6,365 nt of DNA from Thermoplasmatota archaeon (GTDB lineage: Archaea; Thermoplasmatota; Penumbrarchaeia; Penumbrarchaeales; Penumbrarchaeaceae), in NCBI GenBank assembly GCA_030595585.1, contig JAUVCY010000117.1, positions 1 through 6,365 of the forward strand, written 5' to 3'. The first letter of the stretch is position 1. Every line of letters starts with the position of its first letter. This document shows, piece by piece, positions 1 through 3,825 of the stretch. The notes below the pieces were generated by a model, which had not been told where the DNA came from, made no database searches, and saw only the letters and a list, made by a program, of their open reading frames with translations. A program made the position numbers and the translations under genes.

Positions 1-68
1 CCCACTGAATCACCGATATCCGACATCACTTCCTCTACCCGTTTCTTCAACACTTCAGATCCAAGCAT
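1..68 (-). CDS. N-terminus of an unidentified protein, cut by the left window edge
   Basis: The minus strand has an ATG at 68-66 followed by an open frame to the window edge, giving 22 full codons plus part of a Gly codon. The peptide begins MLGSEVLKKRVEEVMSDIGD and is charged, with a helical look. The start is supported by an AAGGTGAT Shine-Dalgarno box at 79-72, whose GGTG core lies 5 nt upstream and matches the archaeal 16S rRNA 3' end. I do not recognise the family: 22 residues carry no diagnostic motif. It diverges from purE and is separated from it by 289 nt, so it should have its own promoter. That a gene starts here is fairly sure; its function is unknown. Confidence 0.6.
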   Translation of the reverse strand, partial: MLGSEVLKKRVEEVMSDIGDSV

Positions 69-71
69 AAT

Positions 72-79
72 ATCACCTT
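72..79 (-). promoter_or_regulatory. Ribosome binding site of the left-edge minus-strand gene
   Basis: On the minus strand this reads AAGGTGAT, complementary to the archaeal 16S rRNA 3' end (…AUCACCUCCU). The GGTG core ends 5 nt before the ATG at 68. It fixes the start of the truncated gene and is one of the clues for an archaeal host. Confidence 0.6.
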
Positions 80-82
80 CTC

Positions 83-100
83 AACGGTCCCGGGGCCGTT
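83..100. repeat. 18-bp near-perfect palindrome in the 5' leader of the left-edge gene
   Basis: The sequence AACGGTCCCGGGGCCGTT is self-complementary across all nine base pairs with no loop. The only departure is one T/G pair (88 against 95), which would be a wobble pair in RNA. It lies 15-32 nt upstream of the minus-strand ATG, just beyond its ribosome binding site and downstream of the likely promoter. With no loop bases it is better explained as a DNA operator for a dimeric regulator than as an RNA hairpin, although a hairpin with its centre unpaired is possible. The function is inferred only from symmetry and position. Confidence 0.45.
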
Positions 101-149
101 ATCGGTCGACCCTTGTCCATTGAGATCATCATCACATGTATGGCATTCA

Positions 150-168
150 GGGAGATAAATGGTTTGGG
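150..168 (-). promoter_or_regulatory. Putative archaeal TATA/BRE promoter for the left-edge gene
   Basis: Read on the minus strand this is a purine/C-rich element followed by CATTTATCT, similar to an archaeal BRE plus TATA box. Transcription would begin about 25 nt downstream, near 125-130. That gives a leader of roughly 60 nt containing the palindrome at 83-100. Identification rests on composition and spacing only. Confidence 0.3.
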
Positions 169-255
169 CCTGAATATCGATAAGGGGAGAAAAAAACCCT
201 GTTGAAATGTGTATTGTGGGCCAATGTGGTTCCAGATATCGTGCCGTGGACCCGG

Positions 256-272
256 GGATAAACCCTTATTAG
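256..272 (+). promoter_or_regulatory. Weak TATA-like element upstream of the purE operon
   Basis: The AT-rich stretch GATAAACCCTTATTAGG is the best plus-strand TATA-like candidate between the two divergent genes. A start site about 25 nt downstream, near 295, would leave a leader of about 60 nt before the purE GTG. The match to the archaeal TATA consensus is poor, and the AT-rich block around 150-165 is an alternative. Confidence 0.2.
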
Positions 273-345
273 GTGGTCGTTCCATCACCTTGATATGACG
301 GAAGGAACAGAGGGCCTGTCGGCCGGGAAATACCTGGTCCCTATC

Positions 346-351
346 GAGGAG
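346..351 (+). promoter_or_regulatory. Ribosome binding site that fixes the GTG start of purE
   Basis: GAGGAG lies 6 nt before the GTG at 358. No comparable box precedes the upstream in-frame ATG at 295. This spacing decides the start in favour of GTG and removes a 21-residue extension. Confidence 0.65.
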
Positions 352-357
352 TGCCTT

Positions 358-819
358 GTGCATATAATCATGGGATCCGCAAGCGACCTCCCTGTGGCGA
401 GGAAGGGGGTCAAGATACTGGAGGAGCTGGAGGTCCCATATTCGGTGACGGTCGCCTCGGCCCACCGCACCCCCGATCTCGTGGAGGATTCCGTAAAAGG
501 CTCTTCGGCGAAGGTGTTCATTGCTATTGCAGGGCTCTCCGCGGCGCTTCCCGGCGCGGTGGCCGCACATACGCTCAGGCCCGTGATAGGAGTTCCCGTG
601 GCTGGGAAGGTGAACCTGGATTCCATATTATCTATAGTGCAGATGCCCCCCGGCATCCCGGTTGGCGCGGTTGGCCTGGACCGGGGCGAGAACGCCGCTC
701 TCCTGGCCGTAAGGGCCCTGACCCTGGTGGACGACCGCTTCATGGACGCCCTGAAGGGTTATCATGCAAGAATGAGGGAGAAGGTGATCCGGTCGGGCAG
801 AGAGGTGCTGGGCGAATGA
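358..819 (+). CDS. purE: N5-carboxyaminoimidazole ribonucleotide mutase PurE (class I)
   Basis: PurE converts N5-CAIR to CAIR in de novo IMP synthesis, in the cytoplasm, normally as an octamer. The 153-residue product has the family layout: phosphate-binding GSASD at 6-10, SAHRTPD at 34-40 with the catalytic His36, PVIGVPV at 75-81, and SIVQMPPGIPVG at 92-103, followed by 'GLDRGEN' (106-112) typical of archaeal members. The GRSN motif of animal-type AIR carboxylases (class II) is absent. The GTG start gives MHIIMGS, the usual N-terminus, and has GAGGAG 6 nt upstream. An in-frame ATG at 295 would add 21 residues not seen in the family. One oddity is that the loop normally ending in AAHLPG reads SAALPG (61-66), so a His usually conserved in the active-site loop is Ala63. 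It is the first gene of an operon and overlaps guaA by 4 nt. No purK is in the window. Confidence 0.93.
   Translation: MHIIMGSASDLPVARKGVKILEELEVPYSVTVASAHRTPDLVEDSVKGSSAKVFIAIAGLSAALPGAVAAHTLRPVIGVPVAGKVNLDSILSIVQMPPGIPVGAVGLDRGENAALLAVRALTLVDDRFMDALKGYHARMREKVIRSGREVLGE
802..807 (+). promoter_or_regulatory. Ribosome binding site of guaA inside the end of purE
   Basis: GAGGTG lies within the last codons of purE, 8 nt before the guaA ATG at 816. Together with the ATGA overlap (816-819) it points to translational coupling of the two purine genes and fixes the guaA start. Confidence 0.55.
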
Positions 820-2642
820 GCCACGACACCATAGCTATCGTGGATAACGGCGGCCAGTTCACCCACCTTATATCCACCAAGGTAAGGAATGCCCTGAAGG
901 TCAAGACCGTGATAGTGAGCCCCTCCTCCGACGTTTCGGAGCTCCAGGGCGTGAAGGGCATCATTCTATCCGGGGGGCCGGATTCGATACACGAGGAGGG
1001 GTCCGTGAGGATCAACCCCGGCATAATGGACCTGGACGTGCCCATACTGGGATTATGCTATGGGCTCCACCAGCTGGCGATACACTACGGCGGAGATGTG
1101 GAGGGCTCCAGCTTCAAGGAGTACGGGTTCGCCAAGCTCCGCCTGGAGGAGGACCCCATATTCAAGGGAGTCCCCCAGGACGACCGGGTCTGGATGAGCC
1201 ACGGGGACAAGGTGCTAGGCGTACCCGATGGATTTGTCCGGATAGGGGTCACCGAGAACTGCCCCGTCGCCGCGATGTCCGACGCGAAGAGGAGGAGGTG
1301 GGGTTTCCAGTTCCATCCCGAGGTTTCGGACACCATTCACGGTTCAGAGATGCTGGAGAACTTCGTTATCGGCATCTGCGGGGCCCGACAGGGGTGGACC
1401 GTGGAGTCCAATATCGATGAGATCGTGGAGAGGATCCGGAAGGAGGCGGGAGGGCGCAAGGTGCTGGCACTCCTGTCCGGCGGAGTGGATTCTACCGTCG
1501 TGGCAGCACTTCTCAACAAAGCCCTGCCACCCGGTCAAACTCGTTTTATTCACATTGATACGGGGCTGATGAGGAAGGATGAATCGTCGTCCGTGGCGGA
1601 AGCGCTTGGCGGGATCGGTAGGATCGACCTCGAGGTGGTGGATGCCTCCCACATGTTTCTATCGTCCCTTGAAGGGGTTCAGGACCCAGAGGAGAAACGG
1701 GTGATCATCGGCAGGCTTTTTGTCGAGATAGTGAACGATATCGCCTCGGATACAAAGGAGGATGACTGGGTGCTCGCCCAGGGAACGTTATACCCCGATA
1801 CGATCGAGAGCGGTGGGACCGAAAATGCAGCGGTCATCAAGACACATCACAACAGGGTAGACGTGATAATGGAGATGATCCAGAAGGGGCAGGTGATAGA
1901 GCCGGTGAAGGACCTGTATAAGGCCGAGGTCAGGGAGGTGGGGGAGCAGCTTGGACTGCCCTGGGACCTCGTACACAGGCAGCCGTTCCCCGGACCTGGA
2001 TTGGGGATCAGGGCGCTCTGCCAGGACAGCTGGCTGATCCACACCACAATGGAGGGCATCCAGGAGATCCAGGGGAGGGTCGAGACGGGCATCCGGGAGG
2101 ATGAGTGGGCCAGTGGGAAGGTCAAGGGGCTTGTCCTTCCGGTGAGGTCCGTAGGCGTCAAAGGGGACGCCAGGTCGTACGAGCATCCCGTGGCGCTGTG
2201 GGCTGATGAGAAGGTCGACTGGCCCGCCATCAAGCTCTTTTCGACAAGGCTTGTCAACAGGACCGCCGGAATAAACAGATGCGTTCTCATGGTGGGGTTG
2301 AAGGACGTTTCAACGCCTGCTCCTGTGGAGCGGTTCATAACCGAGGAGAGGATGGACCTCCTCCGGGAGTGCGATCACGTGGTGATGGAGGGGCTGAAGG
2401 AGCACGAGCTGTACGACTCCGTGTGGCAGTGTCCCACCGTACTGGTCCCCGTCTCATTTTCGGATGGTGAGATGGTCGTGGTAAGGCCCGTATGGTCGCA
2501 GAGGGCGATGACCGCAGAGGTGTCCGAGCTTCCCGATGAGTTCTACGAAGATATCATCCCCAGGCTTCTGGCCCTTCCAGGGATAGACAGCGTGGCGGTT
2601 GACGTCACCTCCAAGCCGCCGGGAACCATCGAGTGGGAGTGA
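816..2642 (+). CDS. guaA: GMP synthase (glutamine-hydrolysing), fused long form
   Basis: GMP synthase aminates XMP to GMP using glutamine and ATP. The 608-residue chain starts with a class I glutamine amidotransferase (about 1-185): oxyanion SGGP at 52-55, nucleophile Cys81 in GLCYG, and His167 and Glu169 in FHPEV. An ATP-pyrophosphatase domain follows (about 195-395): P-loop SGGVDS at 221-226, the QGTLYPDTIESGG and IKTHHN segments (322-346), and FPGPGLGIR from 391. The C-terminal part is about 90 residues longer than in the roughly 525-residue bacterial enzymes. It contains two copies of the dimerisation fold: LPVRSVGVKGD at 441-451, and a second at about 541-608 ending in SKPPGTIEWE. The human enzyme has the same arrangement. 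In many archaea the two activities are separate genes, so the fusion is notable. The ATG overlaps the purE stop and GAGGTG precedes it by 8 nt. An upstream in-frame extension to 351 merely reads through purE in another frame. All catalytic residues are present. Confidence 0.96.
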   Translation: MSHDTIAIVDNGGQFTHLISTKVRNALKVKTVIVSPSSDVSELQGVKGIILSGGPDSIHEEGSVRINPGIMDLDVPILGLCYGLHQLAIHYGGDVEGSSFKEYGFAKLRLEEDPIFKGVPQDDRVWMSHGDKVLGVPDGFVRIGVTENCPVAAMSDAKRRRWGFQFHPEVSDTIHGSEMLENFVIGICGARQGWTVESNIDEIVERIRKEAGGRKVLALLSGGVDSTVVAALLNKALPPGQTRFIHIDTGLMRKDESSSVAEALGGIGRIDLEVVDASHMFLSSLEGVQDPEEKRVIIGRLFVEIVNDIASDTKEDDWVLAQGTLYPDTIESGGTENAAVIKTHHNRVDVIMEMIQKGQVIEPVKDLYKAEVREVGEQLGLPWDLVHRQPFPGPGLGIRALCQDSWLIHTTMEGIQEIQGRVETGIREDEWASGKVKGLVLPVRSVGVKGDARSYEHPVALWADEKVDWPAIKLFSTRLVNRTAGINRCVLMVGLKDVSTPAPVERFITEERMDLLRECDHVVMEGLKEHELYDSVWQCPTVLVPVSFSDGEMVVVRPVWSQRAMTAEVSELPDEFYEDIIPRLLALPGIDSVAVDVTSKPPGTIEWE

Positions 2643-2643
2643 G

Positions 2644-3204
2644 ATGAAGCTGATACTGGCCTCCTCATCTCCACGGAGAAGGGACCTGATGAGGGGGGAG
2701 GGGTACGATATTGAGATAGTAGATCCAACAGCCGATGAGGTACACGATGGAGACCCATATGGCCTCGTGGTCGAGAACGCCAGGTCAAAGGCGAGGTCGA
2801 TACATCGGGACGGGATCGTTATAGGGGCAGATACGATCGTCCTTTGCAACGGGGAGATACTGGGCAAACCGGCGGATCGATCGGACGCGGAGAGGATGTT
2901 AAAGCTCCAGATGAGATACGATCAGGAGGTCATCACAGGGATCTGCGTCATGGAAGGTGAGAGGGAGTTCACGGGTTACGAGGTCTCGGAGGTGGTGATG
3001 GACCCCTGCGATGACCTGGAGACATACCTTGAAAGCGGGCTGTGGGGGGGAAAGGCCGGGGCGTACGGCATCCAGGACAGGGCCCCCATCAGGGCGCGGA
3101 TCGCCCATGGGAACGAGGACAACGTAATAGGCCTCCCCGTCTCCCTTCTTCGAAGGCTCCTGGCCCTCACCACATTCTCATATCCTGAGGGTACGCCCGG
3201 ATAA
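2644..3204 (+). CDS. maf: Maf-family nucleoside triphosphate pyrophosphatase
   Basis: Maf proteins are cytoplasmic house-cleaning enzymes that hydrolyse (d)NTPs such as dTTP/UTP or modified nucleotides to the monophosphate and pyrophosphate. The 186-residue product has the full set of motifs: the N-terminal LASSSPRRRDLM at 5-16, ENARSKA at 44-50, GADTIV at 61-66 with the predicted catalytic Asp63, LGKPAD at 73-78, GGKAGAYGIQ at 135-144, and NVIGLPVSLL at 160-169. KAGAYGIQ resembles E. coli YhdE (dTTP/UTP type) more than the YceF type, so a pyrimidine substrate is the better guess. The ATG at 2644 lies 1 nt after the guaA stop with only a weak GGGAGT upstream, so translation is probably coupled to guaA. 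An in-frame ATG at 2599 lies inside guaA and adds a non-family N-terminus. The run of seven G at 3044-3050 does not disturb the frame, which continues into conserved sequence. Confidence 0.92.
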   Translation: MKLILASSSPRRRDLMRGEGYDIEIVDPTADEVHDGDPYGLVVENARSKARSIHRDGIVIGADTIVLCNGEILGKPADRSDAERMLKLQMRYDQEVITGICVMEGEREFTGYEVSEVVMDPCDDLETYLESGLWGGKAGAYGIQDRAPIRARIAHGNEDNVIGLPVSLLRRLLALTTFSYPEGTPG

Positions 3205-3207
3205 GGA

Positions 3208-3639
3208 TCAAGATGTCTGCACGGCCTCGCCGTTTATCTCGATCTTCCAGGACATATCCACCGTGGCCTTCGCCATTGCAGTGACGGAGCAGTACCTCTC
3301 CATGGAGAGCCTCACGGCCTTTTTCACCTTCTCCGGGTCGATATCGTCCCCCTCCAACCTGTAGGTGAGGCCGATCCGGGTATACACCTTGGGGTGCTCC
3401 TGGGCCCTCTCGTGCTCCTCATGGACCTCAAAGGAGGTGTAGTGGACCTTCATCTTCTTCAGTAGCGATACGACGTCCATTCCCGTACATCCCATTATCG
3501 CCTGCAGGAACATCTCCATGGGGGCCACTGCCCCCTCCAAACCACCTACCCCCTCCTTCGTATCCATCATCAGCCAGTGCCCGGAATCGGTCATTCCCGA
3601 GAATGCTAGACCTTTTACACTCCTTACATAAGCGCACAT
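3208..3639 (-). CDS. OsmC/Ohr-family protein, probable thiol peroxidase
   Basis: OsmC-family proteins reduce organic hydroperoxides with two cysteines; many archaeal paralogues lack a tested substrate. The 143-residue product matches the usual family length. It shows GGLEGAVAPMEMFLQAIMGC (32-51) ending at the predicted peroxidatic Cys51 in CTGMDVV, Glu42 nine residues earlier, a charged stretch ending in ERAQEHPKVY (77-86), and the second Cys117 in YCSVTAM. There is no signal peptide, so it is cytosolic. I chose the ATG at 3639 because GAGGTGG lies 5 nt upstream. An in-frame ATG at 3720 would add 27 residues without a clear ribosome binding site and outside the usual family start. Its stop codon is 3 nt from that of maf, facing it, with no terminator visible between. 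It is divergent from ileS. The family is secure; the substrate is not. Confidence 0.88.
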   Translation of the reverse strand: MCAYVRSVKGLAFSGMTDSGHWLMMDTKEGVGGLEGAVAPMEMFLQAIMGCTGMDVVSLLKKMKVHYTSFEVHEEHERAQEHPKVYTRIGLTYRLEGDDIDPEKVKKAVRLSMERYCSVTAMAKATVDMSWKIEINGEAVQTS

Positions 3640-3644
3640 GTTTT

Positions 3645-3651
3645 CCACCTC
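3645..3651 (-). promoter_or_regulatory. Ribosome binding site fixing the OsmC-family gene start
   Basis: On the minus strand this reads GAGGTGG, a strong archaeal Shine-Dalgarno match 5 nt before the ATG at 3639. It decides the start against the longer frame beginning at 3720. Confidence 0.65.
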
Positions 3652-3675
3652 AATAACAACCCAGAAGGGTGGTTT

Positions 3676-3691
3676 GATTATTATCTTTCCC
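3676..3691 (-). promoter_or_regulatory. Putative TATA/BRE promoter of the OsmC-family gene
   Basis: On the minus strand this reads GGGAAAGATAATAATC: a purine-rich BRE-like part and an AT-rich TATA-like part. A start site about 25 nt downstream falls near 3655, giving a leader of about 15 nt that just contains the GAGGTGG box. That arrangement is typical of archaeal genes. It also supports the shorter reading frame, because the 3720 ATG would lie upstream of this promoter. Confidence 0.4.
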
Positions 3692-3722
3692 GCCGGATAT
3701 GGCTCTGCAAACAGGGACAAGC

Positions 3723-3732
3723 TGATATATCA
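3723..3732. promoter_or_regulatory. Palindromic TATA-like box between the OsmC-family gene and ileS
   Basis: TGATATATCA is a perfect 10-bp palindrome and the best TATA-like site upstream of ileS. On the plus strand a start site would fall near 3755, leaving a leader of about 70 nt before the ATG at 3826. Being symmetrical, it could also act on the minus strand, upstream of the nearer OsmC promoter. The role is inferred from sequence and position. Confidence 0.35.
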
Positions 3733-3825
3733 CCTAATTTTTCCCCTTTCATCGAAACATACCAGTTCGCTGGGCACATAGGGGGACTACATACGGTAGA
3801 ACAGGAAGAGGCCGTCGAGAAGAAG

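Larger units (their letters stand above)
69..357. other. Divergent intergenic region, no convincing gene
   Basis: This 289-nt stretch separates the minus-strand gene at the left edge from purE. It holds the minus-strand Shine-Dalgarno box, an 18-bp palindrome at 83-100, an AT-rich box at 153-160 that fits a minus-strand promoter, a run of seven A at 190-196 and a weak plus-strand TATA-like stretch near 262-271. Open frames cross it on both strands, but their translations are compositionally unlike protein and lack usable ribosome binding sites. I find no tRNA-like or riboswitch-like structure by eye. Confidence 0.5.

Noticed and set aside
190..196. Run of seven A as a possible terminator or slippage site.
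   Set aside because: No gene ends nearby on either strand and no stable hairpin precedes it.
73..285. Minus-strand frame of 70 codons starting at the ATG at 285 and stopping just before the left-edge gene, overlapping its ribosome binding site.
   Set aside because: The AAGGTG directly abuts the ATG with no spacer, the translation (rich in P, G, R and F without pattern) does not look like protein, and a palindrome and promoter-like elements lie inside it. A small real gene is not excluded but is not supported.
295..357. Longer purE start at the ATG at 295.
   Set aside because: It has no ribosome binding site and adds 21 residues unlike the family, whereas GTG 358 has GAGGAG at 6 nt and gives the usual PurE N-terminus.
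351..815. Upstream in-frame extension of guaA running through purE, giving a 763-residue product.
   Set aside because: It is purE read in another frame. The extension has no homology by eye, and the true ATG at 816 has a good ribosome binding site and the canonical start of a GATase domain.
740..2338. Several minus-strand open frames of 60-163 codons opposite guaA.
   Set aside because: They are antisense to a strongly conserved coding sequence, are rich in P, S and R, and arise from high-GC codon bias.
3044..3050. Run of seven G in maf as a possible frameshift.
   Set aside because: The frame continues directly into the conserved KAGAYGIQ and NVIGLPV motifs, so the run is read correctly.
3640..3720. 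27-residue N-terminal extension of the OsmC-family protein from the ATG at 3720.
   Set aside because: There is no clear ribosome binding site, the stretch spans the likely promoter, and ATG 3639 has a strong GAGGTGG and gives the standard family length.
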